A stretch of DNA of 34,115 nt from positions 1 through 34,115 of the forward strand of contig VBCA01000025.1 in assembly GCA_005881575.1 (NCBI GenBank), written 5' to 3'. The translations under genes were made by a program, and so were the position numbers. Source of the DNA: Betaproteobacteria bacterium. Lineage in GTDB: Bacteria > Pseudomonadota > Gammaproteobacteria > Burkholderiales > SG8-39. Below are positions 18,460-26,278 of this stretch, piece after piece. Numbering within the stretch: position 1 is the first letter of the stretch; every line of letters begins with the position of its first letter. Under the pieces are notes generated by a model, which saw only the letters and a program-made list of their open reading frames with translations, searched no databases and was not told the DNA's origin.

Positions 18460-19617
18460 GTGGCGTTGAACCCCGAATCCATCAAGTCCAAGGCAGGCCT
18501 CGTTCTGACCGGAGGCGGAGCCCGGGCGGCCTATCAGGTCGGCGTTCTGAAAGCGGTAAGGGAGCTGCTGCCGCTGCCCGAGAAGAATCCGTTTCCCATC
18601 GTGTGCGGCACCTCGGCAGGCGCGGTCAACGCCGCGACGCTCGCGGTGTTCGCCGACAATTTCGACGCTGCGGTCGGGCGGCTCCTGGAGGTTTGGGAGA
18701 GCTTTCACGTTCATCACGTTTACCGTTCCGACCCGGTCGGGATCGCCCGAGTGGGTTTGCGCTGCCTCGCCGCGATTGCACTGATGTCGCGCACCAGCCC
18801 GGTCTCTCTGCTCGACAACAGCCCTCTCGCCGATATGCTGTCGCGCAGCCTCGACTTCGGTCGCATCCAGGAGAACATCGACAAGGGCTGTCTGTACGCG
18901 GTGTCGATCACCTGCTCCGGGTACTCCTCAGGACAGAGCGTCTCCTTCTACCAGGGAGGGCCCGACACCGAAGCGTGGGAGCGCACCCAGCGCGTCGGTG
19001 CCGCGATGCCGATCCGGGTCGAGCATCTGATGGCTTCGTCGGCGATGCCCTTCATATTTCCCGCGGTGAAAATCAACCGGGAATATTTCGGCGACGGGTC
19101 GATGCGCCAGATCGCGCCGATCAGCCCCGCGCTGCACCTGGGCGCGGACCGGGTGCTGGTGGTGAGCACCGCCCGGCAGACCGGGCATGTCGAGGCGCCG
19201 CGCGTGCGCGGCAATCTGTATCCTTCGGTGGCGCAGATCGCCGGGCACGCTCTGAACAGTATTTTTCTGGACAGCCTCAACGTCGACATCGAGCTCGTGC
19301 AGAGAATCAATCGCACCATCAGCCTCATCGCTCCCGAGAAGCTTCGGGAAGCGGGGCTGCCGCTGCGGCAGATCAAGGTGCTGGTGATCTCGCCGAGCCA
19401 GCCGATCGAGCGCATGGTCGTCCGCCACGTGCAGGAGCTGCCGTGGACGGTGCGCTTCCTCCTGCGCGGCATCGGCGCGATGAACCGCAACGGCTCGAAC
19501 CTCGCGAGCTATCTGCTCTTCGAAAGCGGGTACTGCCGGGCGCTGATTGATCTGGGTTATCAGGACACCATGGCGCACCGCGCCGAGGTGCTGGAGTTTT
19601 TGAGTCCCCGACAATAA
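18460..19617 (+). CDS. Patatin-like phospholipase family protein
   Basis: The 385-aa patatin-fold lipid acyl hydrolase has the oxyanion loop GGGARAAY (18-25), nucleophile Ser52 in GTSAG (50-54) and Asp212 in DGS completing the Ser-Asp dyad. It has no signal peptide, so it is cytosolic or peripherally membrane/granule-bound. The start is GTG 18460 with no strong Shine-Dalgarno; TTG 18466 is an alternative. It lies 43 nt after maeB and 33 nt before phaM in the same direction, so the three may be one transcript. Family members act on phospholipids, and related proteins act as PHA depolymerases in some bacteria; the substrate here is open. Confidence 0.9.
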   Translation: MALNPESIKSKAGLVLTGGGARAAYQVGVLKAVRELLPLPEKNPFPIVCGTSAGAVNAATLAVFADNFDAAVGRLLEVWESFHVHHVYRSDPVGIARVGLRCLAAIALMSRTSPVSLLDNSPLADMLSRSLDFGRIQENIDKGCLYAVSITCSGYSSGQSVSFYQGGPDTEAWERTQRVGAAMPIRVEHLMASSAMPFIFPAVKINREYFGDGSMRQIAPISPALHLGADRVLVVSTARQTGHVEAPRVRGNLYPSVAQIAGHALNSIFLDSLNVDIELVQRINRTISLIAPEKLREAGLPLRQIKVLVISPSQPIERMVVRHVQELPWTVRFLLRGIGAMNRNGSNLASYLLFESGYCRALIDLGYQDTMAHRAEVLEFLSPRQ

Positions 19618-19650
19618 ACTGGAGGCCGCTCTCACCTCAGGCCCCGCTTC

Positions 19651-19941
19651 ATGGACCAGCCTCCCGATCCGTTCGAATTCCTGAAGAGCCTCTGGGGTCC
19701 AATGGGCGTGCCCCTGGCGGGCGTGATGGCCCCGACGCTCGTCCGGGACGAGCTCGACAGGCGCATCGCGGAGCTGAAATCGGTGGAGAACTGGCTCAAC
19801 ATGAACCTCAACGTACTGCGCATGACCATTCAGGGCCTGGAAATGCAGAAAGCCGGTCTTACCGCGATGCAGAACGCTGCGGGAAGCGCATCTCCGGGTA
19901 CTTCGGCGCCGGCCGGCGCCGAAGATTCGTCGAAAAAATAG
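19651..19941 (+). CDS. phaM: Short PhaM-type PHB granule regulatory protein
   Basis: The 96-aa protein has the PhaM core: DPFEFLKSLWGP near the start, then APTLVRDELDRRIAELKSVE and LNMNLNVLRMTIQGLEMQK (about 27-71). In Ralstonia PhaM activates PHB synthase PhaC1, controls granule number and attaches granules to the nucleoid. The conserved region is mostly helical. The tail is only about 22 residues of Ser/Ala/Pro ending in KK, without the long PAKKA-like DNA-binding extension of the Ralstonia protein. It lies between the patatin-like and quinone-reductase genes. No phaC, phaA or phaB is in the window. Confidence 0.8.
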   Translation: MDQPPDPFEFLKSLWGPMGVPLAGVMAPTLVRDELDRRIAELKSVENWLNMNLNVLRMTIQGLEMQKAGLTAMQNAAGSASPGTSAPAGAEDSSKK

Positions 19942-20000
19942 TCCCGCGCCCGGAAGGCGCGAGGAGACTCTCGCACACATCATAGACTCAAGGAGAAGCA

Positions 20001-20975
20001 ATGCCCAAAGCGATTCGAATCCAACAACAAGGCGGCCCCGAAGTCCTGAAATGGGAGGAAGTCCAGGTCGGTGACCCCGGGCCCGGCGAGGCGCGGGTGC
20101 GCCACAAGGCTTGCGGACTCAATTTTCTCGACGTCTACCAGCGCTCCGGACTATACAAGATCGCTCTTCCTTCCGGGATGGGCAACGAAGGGGCCGGCGT
20201 GGCGGAGGCCGTAGGGGCGGGGGTCACGCAGGTCAAAGCAGGTGATCGCGTCGCTTATGCCGGTGGCGCTCCCGGCGCCTATTCCGAGGTGCGCACCATG
20301 CCGGCCGACCGCCTCGTCGTCCTGCCCGAGGGTATTTCCTTCGAAGCCGCAGCGGCGATGATGTTGAAAGGCATGACCGCCCAGTACCTGCTGAGGCGCA
20401 CCTACAAGGTTCAATCGGGCGACACCATCCTGTTCCACGCGGCTGCGGGTGGGGTTGGACTGATCGCGTGCCAGTGGCTGAAGGCGCTCGGCGCGACGGT
20501 AATCGGCACGGCCGGTTCGGAGGAGAAGTGCGCGCTCGCCAAGGCCCACGGCGCACACCACTGCATCGACTACCGCAAGGAGAATTTCGTGGAAAGGGTG
20601 AAGGCGCTCACCGGCGGCAAGGGCGTGCCGGTGGTGTACGACTCGGTCGGGAAGGATACCTTTACGGGATCGCTCGACTGCCTTCAGCCGCGCGGGCTCA
20701 TGGTGAGCTTCGGCAACTCCTCGGGGGCCGTTCCCCCCTTCGAGCTGGGAGTGCTCTCGCAGAAGGGCTCGCTCTACATCACGCGCCCGACCTTGGTGAC
20801 CCACACCTCCAAGCGCGACGACCTGGTCGCAACCGCGAAGGACCTGTTCGACGTCGTCCTCTCGGGAAAAGTGAAGATCGAAGTGAACCATCGTTACGCG
20901 CTCAAGGACGCGGCCCAAGCGCAGCGCGATCTCGAAGCGCGCAAGACGACCGGATCGACCATCCTGATCCCGTAG
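20001..20975 (+). CDS. qor: NADPH:quinone oxidoreductase (zeta-crystallin/QOR-like MDR enzyme)
   Basis: The 324-aa zinc-free medium-chain dehydrogenase/reductase starts with a GroES-like domain (about 1-125; ACGLNFLDVYQRSGLY), followed by a Rossmann domain with the NADP loop AAAGGVGLIACQWLKALGA (about 149-167) and no structural-zinc cysteine cluster. It would reduce quinones or other enones with NADPH in the cytoplasm. AAGGAG precedes the ATG by 5 nt. pip starts 6 nt after its stop, so the two are co-transcribed. The exact substrate is uncertain. Confidence 0.9.
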   Translation: MPKAIRIQQQGGPEVLKWEEVQVGDPGPGEARVRHKACGLNFLDVYQRSGLYKIALPSGMGNEGAGVAEAVGAGVTQVKAGDRVAYAGGAPGAYSEVRTMPADRLVVLPEGISFEAAAAMMLKGMTAQYLLRRTYKVQSGDTILFHAAAGGVGLIACQWLKALGATVIGTAGSEEKCALAKAHGAHHCIDYRKENFVERVKALTGGKGVPVVYDSVGKDTFTGSLDCLQPRGLMVSFGNSSGAVPPFELGVLSQKGSLYITRPTLVTHTSKRDDLVATAKDLFDVVLSGKVKIEVNHRYALKDAAQAQRDLEARKTTGSTILIP

Positions 20976-20981
20976 AAGCTC

Positions 20982-21962
20982 ATGGGCGAGTTGGCGAGTT
21001 TCGCGGTGTCGGGCCTATTTCCGGAAATCGAGCCGCGGGCGAGCGGCATGCTGAGGCTCGATCCCCTTCACTCCATGTACTGGGAGGAGTGCGGCGATCC
21101 GGACGGGATCCCGGCGGTTTTCCTGCACGGGGGCCCGGGGGCGGGGAGCACGCCGAAGCACCGGCGTTTTTTCGACCCCGGTGCGTATCGCATCATCGTG
21201 TACGACCAGCGCGGGGCGGGACGTTCTACCCCGCTCGGGGAGCTGCGCGACAACACCACGCCGCATCTGGTCGCCGATCTGGAGACTTTGCGCGCGCACC
21301 TGCGCTTGGAACGCTGGGTCGTGTTCGGAGGCTCCTGGGGCAGCACGCTGGCGCTCGCCTACGCGGAGGCGCACCCGGAGCGTTGCCTCGCGCTGATTCT
21401 GCGCGGGATCTTCCTTTGCCGCAGAAGCGAGATCGACTGGTTCCTCTACGGACTGCGCGCGGTGTTTCCGGAGCCTTGGGAGAAATTCGCGGGCTTTCTC
21501 CCCCGGGAGGAGCGCGGCGATCTGCTCCGCAATTACCACCGCAGATTGATCGACCCCGATCCGGCAATTCACATGCCTGCTGCGCGGGCATGGAGCGTCT
21601 ACGAGGGATCCTGCTCGACTCTGCTTCCCAGTCCCGAAACCGTGGCGTATTTCGCCGGGGACGTCGTTGCCCTGGGTCTCGCGCGGATCGAGGCGCATTA
21701 TTTCATGAACGACGTTTTTCTGGAGAGAAACTCCCTGCTCGAGAACGCGCACCGGCTCCGCGACATCCCCGGAGTGATCGTGCAGGGACGCTATGACATG
21801 GTTTGCCCGCTCGTATCCGCGTACGAGCTGCAGCGAGCCTGGCCCCAGGCCGAATTCCGCGTCGTGCCCGACGCCGGACATTCCGCGTGGGAGCCGGGGA
21901 TTCTCGGCGCGCTGGTCGACGCCACCCAGCGCTTCAAGCACACGCCTTCGTACACGGGCTGA
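20982..21962 (+). CDS. pip: Prolyl iminopeptidase (S33 family)
   Basis: The 326-aa alpha/beta hydrolase removes N-terminal proline from peptides. It shows HGGPGAG (oxyanion region, about 49-55), DQRGAGRS, nucleophile Ser118 in GGSWGSTLAL, acid Asp272 in GRYDMVCP and His300 in DAGHSA. Length is as usual for the bacterial family, and there is no signal peptide. It starts 6 nt after qor. Its TGA stop (21960-21962) lies inside the first unit of a three-copy 19-bp repeat. Confidence 0.94.
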   Translation: MGELASFAVSGLFPEIEPRASGMLRLDPLHSMYWEECGDPDGIPAVFLHGGPGAGSTPKHRRFFDPGAYRIIVYDQRGAGRSTPLGELRDNTTPHLVADLETLRAHLRLERWVVFGGSWGSTLALAYAEAHPERCLALILRGIFLCRRSEIDWFLYGLRAVFPEPWEKFAGFLPREERGDLLRNYHRRLIDPDPAIHMPAARAWSVYEGSCSTLLPSPETVAYFAGDVVALGLARIEAHYFMNDVFLERNSLLENAHRLRDIPGVIVQGRYDMVCPLVSAYELQRAWPQAEFRVVPDAGHSAWEPGILGALVDATQRFKHTPSYTG

Positions 21963-22016
21963 CTCGGAGAGAGCAAATTGACTCGGAGAGAGCAAATTAA
22001 CTCGGAGAGAGCAAAT
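21960..22016 (+). repeat. Three tandem copies of a 19-bp unit containing a Shine-Dalgarno-like core
   Basis: The unit TGACTCGGAGAGAGCAAAT occurs twice exactly and a third time with one change (TAACTC...). Each copy begins with a stop codon (TGA, TGA, TAA; the first is the pip stop) and carries GGAGAGAG; the last runs into aaATG. It probably arose by slippage duplication at the 3' end of pip. The ATG after copy 3 opens only a frame running antisense to the small exported-protein gene, so it is unlikely to be used. Confidence 0.9.
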
Positions 22017-22017
22017 G

Positions 22018-22043
22018 AAACGCCGCGGCGAGCCGCGGCGTTT
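22018..22043. terminator. Bidirectional intrinsic terminator
   Basis: AAACGCCGCGGC, GA and GCCGCGGCGTTT form a perfect 12-bp inverted repeat with A-run and T-run on either side (TTTTCG on plus). It separates convergent pip (+) and the small exported protein (-), serving both. Confidence 0.85.
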
Positions 22044-22063
22044 TCGCATTTCCGAAACGCAGG

Positions 22064-22309
22064 TCAAATACCCAGGATCTTCATCGCCTTGGCCAGCGTG
22101 TCGACCGATTCCTGGTGCTTGCCCGCCTTGTGCAGAGCCTCGCCGTCGGCGCGGAACTTCTTGACGTCCGAGGCCTGCTGCGCCGACAGCTTCGGGTTCT
22201 TTGCCAGCGCCGCGTCGATCTTCTTCATGTCTGCGGGGCAATGGAAGGCCAACGCGGAGGCACTGGCGAGCATGAGCGCGCCAAACAATGCTGCAAAACG
22301 AATCTTCAT
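22064..22309 (-). CDS. Small exported helical protein, unknown function
   Basis: The 81-aa protein has a clear signal peptide (MKIRFAALFGALMLASASALA, cleavage after ALA near residue 21), leaving about 60 residues. The mature part has one Cys (FHCPADMKKIDAAL) and a helix-turn-helix stretch (KFRADGEALHKAGKHQESVDTLAKAMKIL) resembling a single TPR-like hairpin. AAGGAG lies 6 nt before the ATG, so translation is well supported. I recognise similar small periplasmic proteins from betaproteobacteria but no known function. It is monocistronic and divergent from the Nudix gene. Confidence 0.75.
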   Translation of the reverse strand: MKIRFAALFGALMLASASALAFHCPADMKKIDAALAKNPKLSAQQASDVKKFRADGEALHKAGKHQESVDTLAKAMKILGI

Positions 22310-22509
22310 GGGTTCTCCTTGAAAGGTTTCGGTCCGCGGGCCGCTCACGCCTCCCTGCGGCCCGCCTTGCGACGTAAACGCCGATGCCGGCAAATCTATT
22401 CCGGCCGCCGATAGAATAGCGCCGGTGGGGGTCGAAAGCAATTCCGACTCCGTCGTATCGCGGTACCGCCGCCGCGTAGAATAAGGGCCGGAAATTTCCG
22501 TCTCGTCAA
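22310..22509. promoter_or_regulatory. Divergent promoter region, small exported protein / Nudix hydrolase
   Basis: This 200-bp region contains two TAGAAT hexamers on the plus strand (22412-22417 and 22477-22482) that resemble -10 boxes; the second is 27 nt before the Nudix ATG. No matching -35 boxes were found. Confidence 0.3.
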
Positions 22510-23118
22510 ATGAATTCACCCGTCTCCGCGCATGACGAACTCTGGTTGCGCTCGCGATTTGCCGAGGCCCGAACGGTCAAGCCGGTGACTGAGGGAGACG
22601 GCCACCTTTGGCGAAGGGATCGAGAAATCCGGTCCGCCGCCGTGCTGGTGCCGGTGGTCAAGCGTAAACACGGGCTCACGGTCCTGTTCACGCGCCGTAC
22701 CGCGCACCTCAACGACCACGCCGGACAAATCAGCTTTCCGGGCGGCCGCTCCGAGCCCGGGGACGCGGATGCCGCGGAAACCGCGCTGCGGGAGGCCGCA
22801 GAGGAGATCGGCCTGGCGGCCGCGCAAGTGGAGGTCCTCGGGGATCTTCCCGAGTACGTCACGGTGACCGGCTATCGCGTGACCCCGGTGGTCGGCCTCG
22901 TGACCCCGCCGCTCGAATTGCGGCTGGACGAATTCGAGGTCGCCGAGGTATTCGAGGTGCCCCTCGAGTTCCTGCTCGATCCCGCGAACCACCAGCGCAA
23001 CAGCATCCTCCAAGAAGGCCGCGAACGCCGTTACTACGCCGTGCCGTATGGCCAGTACTACATCTGGGGGGCTACGGCCGGGATGCTCATGAACCTGCAT
23101 TCGTTCCTGTCGAGCTGA
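22510..23118 (+). CDS. CoA pyrophosphatase-type Nudix hydrolase
   Basis: The 202-aa Nudix protein belongs to the YeaB/NudL (CoA pyrophosphatase) group. It shows the NudL-specific stretch before the box (LFTRRTAHLNDHAGQISFPGG, split over about 59-79) and the Nudix box itself with TALREAAEEIGL (91-102), giving the Mg-binding Glu residues E95, E98 and E99. It would hydrolyse CoA or oxidised CoA to phosphopantetheine and 3',5'-ADP. There is no strong Shine-Dalgarno. It lies 26 nt before the CobD/CbiB-like gene, in the same direction. Confidence 0.88.
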   Translation: MNSPVSAHDELWLRSRFAEARTVKPVTEGDGHLWRRDREIRSAAVLVPVVKRKHGLTVLFTRRTAHLNDHAGQISFPGGRSEPGDADAAETALREAAEEIGLAAAQVEVLGDLPEYVTVTGYRVTPVVGLVTPPLELRLDEFEVAEVFEVPLEFLLDPANHQRNSILQEGRERRYYAVPYGQYYIWGATAGMLMNLHSFLSS

Positions 23119-23144
23119 ATATCCGCCGATCGCGAATCCAAACC

Positions 23145-24068
23145 ATGAGCCTCCTTTCCCTCGTCGCGGCGCTCGTGCTCGAGCAGTGGCGTCCCCTTGC
23201 CGACCGCCGCTATCTGTACGCGCTCCTCGCGCGTTATGCGACCTTCCTCGAAGGGCTATTCAATGCCGGCGAAGCGCGGCAAGGGGCCATAGCCTGGCTG
23301 CTTACGGTGCTGCCCGTGGTGTTCGGCGCCTGGCTCGTGTATGCGGTCGCGTACAGGGCCAGCCCTTTCTTCGCGTTCCTGCTCAACGTCGCGGCGCTCT
23401 ATCTCACGATGGGGTTTCGCCAGCGCAGCCATTTTTTCACCAACATTCACCTTGCGCTCAAGGAGGACGACGTCGACAAGGCTCGCGGCATCCTCTCGGC
23501 TTGGCGCCAGGTAAGCTGCGCCGGTCTGGACCGCGAGGCGATCACGCGCCTCGCCATCGAGGAAGCGCTGGTTTCTTCGCACCGCTATGTCTTTGCCGTG
23601 ATTTTCTGGTTCGTGCTCTTGCCGGGACCGGCGGGGGCGATCCTGTATCGCCTCTCGATGTTTCTTCACGACCGCTGGAGCACGAAGACCTCGCCGGAAT
23701 TCGAACGCTTCAGCCGTTTTGCGCGACTAGCGTTCGCCGCACTCGACTGGTTGCCGGTGCGTTTCACTGCGGCCGCCTTTGCCGTCGTAGGCGACTTCGA
23801 GGATGCGGTGTACTGCTGGCGCACTCAGGCCGCGAATTGGCCGGATCCCGCGCTCGGAATCGTCCTTGCGAGCGGAGCCGGGGCGATCGGGGTGAAGCTC
23901 GGGATGCCGATCCTCGCGGGAGGAGCCGTCGTCGAGCGACCGGAGCTCGGCCTAGGCGACCCGGCCGATACCGGCCACCTGGACAGCACGGTCGGTCTGG
24001 TTTGGCGCGCGCTGGTGGTGTGGCTCATTCTATTGCTGCTGATCGCGCTCGCCGGCGCAGCGACCTAG
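23145..24068 (+). CDS. CobD/CbiB-like (AmpE-related) integral membrane protein
   Basis: The 307-aa protein has several hydrophobic helices (about 47-72, 75-92, 145-170, 227-250 and 282-307) and the CobD/CbiB-type pattern of a first helix followed by a long cytosolic portion. In cobalamin makers CbiB joins aminopropanol to cobyric acid. Here the similarity is partial, no other cobalamin gene is nearby, and betaproteobacteria commonly carry a stand-alone copy. A function in cobalamin synthesis is therefore not assured. It follows the Nudix gene closely. Confidence 0.7.
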   Translation: MSLLSLVAALVLEQWRPLADRRYLYALLARYATFLEGLFNAGEARQGAIAWLLTVLPVVFGAWLVYAVAYRASPFFAFLLNVAALYLTMGFRQRSHFFTNIHLALKEDDVDKARGILSAWRQVSCAGLDREAITRLAIEEALVSSHRYVFAVIFWFVLLPGPAGAILYRLSMFLHDRWSTKTSPEFERFSRFARLAFAALDWLPVRFTAAAFAVVGDFEDAVYCWRTQAANWPDPALGIVLASGAGAIGVKLGMPILAGGAVVERPELGLGDPADTGHLDSTVGLVWRALVVWLILLLLIALAGAAT

Positions 24069-24085
24069 CGTCCGCCGCAGCGGGA

Positions 24086-24415
24086 TCAAATCGACTGTAG
24101 CGCTTCGATTTTTGCCGCGCAGATGAAATCGTTCTCGGAGATTCCGCCGATCGAGTGCGTGCTGAATTCGACCCGGCAGCGATTGTAGCCGACGCTCATG
24201 TCCGGGTGATGGTCCTCGCGATGCACGAGCCAGGCGATCGCGTTCACGAACGCAAGGGTCTCGTAATAGTTCTTGAACGACCAGGTCTTCGCGATGACCT
24301 TCCCGTCGTACGTCCAGCCCGGTACCTCCCTGAGGAGTGTGTCGATCTGCGCCCGAGCGAGGGCCGGCGTTCCGGCGGGCAGGGGTTTGCATTTCTTGCC
24401 GGCGAGCGTCGACAT
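24086..24415 (-). CDS. phhB: Pterin-4a-carbinolamine dehydratase
   Basis: The 109-aa protein has the PCD motif: HHP at 69-71 in HREDHHPDMSVGYNRC and the later His87 in FSTHSIGGI. It regenerates dihydropterin from 4a-hydroxytetrahydrobiopterin for aromatic amino-acid hydroxylases and works in the cytoplasm. No phenylalanine hydroxylase gene is in the window. It starts 10 nt after the M48 protease stop on the same strand, so the two share a transcript. It is convergent with the CobD/CbiB-like gene. Confidence 0.92.
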   Translation of the reverse strand: MSTLAGKKCKPLPAGTPALARAQIDTLLREVPGWTYDGKVIAKTWSFKNYYETLAFVNAIAWLVHREDHHPDMSVGYNRCRVEFSTHSIGGISENDFICAAKIEALQSI

Positions 24416-24425
24416 GTTTCGCCTC

Positions 24426-25673
24426 CTAGTCCTGTTGGGTGTGCAGCCGAGCGATGCGCAGCAACGCCGGCGGGTGCGAGTCGTAAAAAGCCGAGTGCAA
24501 AGGATCCGGAGTTAGCGTCGCCGCGTTGTCCTCGTAGAGCTTGACCAGCGCGCGCGCAAGGTCGCGGGGGTCGGCAACTCTTGCCGCGTAGGCGTCGGCC
24601 TCGAATTCATGGAGGCGCGAATACCAGCTTGCGAGCGGCTGCAGCAGAAAGGTGAACACCGGGACGACCATGAAGAACAGCACGAGCGCCATCGCCGTGC
24701 TCCGGGAGCGCACGCCCAGCGCCGCGTAGAACCACTCCTGGCCGATCAGCCATCCCAGGAGCCACAGCAGCGCGAGGCTCGCGCCGAAAGCTAGGCCCAT
24801 GCGCTTCCACACGTGACGGTGCGAGAAATGTCCCAGCTCATGCGCAAGCACCGCCTCGATCTCGGGCGGGGCGAGTCGCGATACCAGCGTGTCGAAGAGC
24901 ACGATGCGCTTGGCCGCGCCGAAGCCGGTGAAATAGGCGTTGCCATGACTCGAACGCTTCGAGCCGTCCATCACGAACAGGCCCCGCGAGCGAAATCCAC
25001 ATTTGGCGAGCAGGCCCTCGATGCGGCTGCGCAGGCTCGCATCCTCGAGCGGCGAGAATTTGTTGAACCAGCGTACAAAAACGGTCGGGTAGAGAAATTG
25101 GACGACCAGGCTGAAGGCAACCCAGGTCGCCCACGCATACAGCCACCACAGGCTCCCCATTCTCGCCATGAGCCACAGAAAGCAGAAAACGAGCGGGAGC
25201 AGCAGCAACGCCCCCAGCGCCGCCTGCTTCGCGAGGTCGGCGAAAAACAGCGCCAGGCTGGTGCGATTGAAACCGAAGCGCGCTTCGATCACGAAGGTGC
25301 GATAGAGAGCAAAGGGGAGATCGATCGCGCTGGAGACAAGCGCCACCGAAGTGATCAGCGCGATGCCGTGCGCGTAGCCGCCCGCTTCGAATGCCCGTTC
25401 CCACGCTTCGGAGAGGAGCTGCAGGCCGCCGCCGAGGGTGAGCCCGAGCAGCAGCACGGCGCCGGCGAGCGTCTCGAGCATTCCAAGCCGTGTTTTCGCG
25501 GCCGTGTAGTCCGCCGCCTTCTGATGCGCCGCGAGCGGAATGCTCGACGAGAACTCCGCGGGGACCGCATCGCGGTTTGCAAGGACGAACCGGATGTGCC
25601 GCCGCGAAAGCCACAGGCGTATCACAGCGGTGAGCGCGAGCGCGGCGATAAAAACAGCGGTGAACCAATGCAT
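24426..25673 (-). CDS. M48 family (Ste24/HtpX-like) membrane zinc metallopeptidase
   Basis: The 415-aa protein has at least six predicted membrane segments (about 4-22, 68-88, 103-125, 150-172, 178-200 and 294-312), a CAAX-prenyl-protease-type N-terminal domain, and HELGH at 278-282 with third ligand E356 in the LHEFEAD motif. It would cleave damaged or misfolded membrane proteins, as HtpX/LoiP/Ste24 relatives do. ATG 25673 fits the first hydrophobic helix directly; a GTG 16 codons upstream is less likely. It is divergent from orn with 59 bp between. Confidence 0.9.
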   Translation of the reverse strand: MHWFTAVFIAALALTAVIRLWLSRRHIRFVLANRDAVPAEFSSSIPLAAHQKAADYTAAKTRLGMLETLAGAVLLLGLTLGGGLQLLSEAWERAFEAGGYAHGIALITSVALVSSAIDLPFALYRTFVIEARFGFNRTSLALFFADLAKQAALGALLLLPLVFCFLWLMARMGSLWWLYAWATWVAFSLVVQFLYPTVFVRWFNKFSPLEDASLRSRIEGLLAKCGFRSRGLFVMDGSKRSSHGNAYFTGFGAAKRIVLFDTLVSRLAPPEIEAVLAHELGHFSHRHVWKRMGLAFGASLALLWLLGWLIGQEWFYAALGVRSRSTAMALVLFFMVVPVFTFLLQPLASWYSRLHEFEADAYAARVADPRDLARALVKLYEDNAATLTPDPLHSAFYDSHPPALLRIARLHTQQD

Positions 25674-25732
25674 TGAAACGAAGACGGTTGTGCGACAATG
25701 CCATTCTACACAGGGGTCCACGGAAAAGCGGC

Positions 25733-26278
25733 ATGGCGCAGGACCAGAACAACCTCCTCTGGCTGGACATGGAAATGACCGGACTCGATCCGGACAAGGA
25801 CCGCATCATCGAGATCGCGATCGTCGTAACCGATTCACAGTTGAACACCGTCTCCGAGGCGCCGGTTTTGGTCGTGCACCAGTCCGACACGGTCCTCGAT
25901 GCCATGGACGACTGGAACAAGAACACTCACGCGCGCACCGGACTGATCGACAAGGTGAAGGCCTCGGTGCTGACCGAAGCTGCGGCGGAGGAGCAGTTGC
26001 TGGCGTTCCTAGCGCAACACGTTCCCGGCAAAACCTCGCCGATGTGCGGCAACTCGATCTGCCAGGACCGGCGCTTTCTTGCGCGCTACATGCCGCGTCT
26101 CGAGGCCTATTTTCACTATCGCAATCTGGATGTCAGCACCTTGAAGGAGCTCGCGCGGCGCTGGAAGCCCGAAATCGCAAAGGGCCTCGTCAAGCAGGGT
26201 AAGCACGAGGCGCTCGCGGACATCTACGAGTCGATCGAGGAACTGAAGTACTACCGGGAAACCTTCCTGAAGCTTTAG
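25733..26278 (+). CDS. orn: Oligoribonuclease
   Basis: The 181-aa DEDDh 3'-5' exonuclease degrades 2-5 nt RNAs and linear pGpG, thus completing RNA decay and c-di-GMP turnover. D12 and E14 lie in WLDMEMTG, D112 in CQDRRFLAR, with H158 and D163 in [11 protein letters not shown], all in the normal order. An upstream in-frame start at 25673 would overlap the protease start; ATG 25733 is the family start. Its stop overlaps that of the convergent dehydrogenase gene by 4 bp (TTAG). Confidence 0.95.
   Translation: MAQDQNNLLWLDMEMTGLDPDKDRIIEIAIVVTDSQLNTVSEAPVLVVHQSDTVLDAMDDWNKNTHARTGLIDKVKASVLTEAAAEEQLLAFLAQHVPGKTSPMCGNSICQDRRFLARYMPRLEAYFHYRNLDVSTLKELARRWKPEIAKGLVKQGKHEALADIYESIEELKYYRETFLKL

Noticed and set aside
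20468-21796. A 442-codon plus-strand open frame across qor and pip
   Set aside because: It runs over two well-supported genes in another frame with Arg/Gly-rich low-information translation.
21960-22016. Possible CRISPR array
   Set aside because: The copies are directly adjacent without spacers and there are no cas genes.
22017-22160. Small plus-strand ORF beginning at the ATG after the third 19-bp repeat
   Set aside because: It starts inside a terminator stem and then runs antisense to the small exported protein, and its translation is Arg/Pro-rich.
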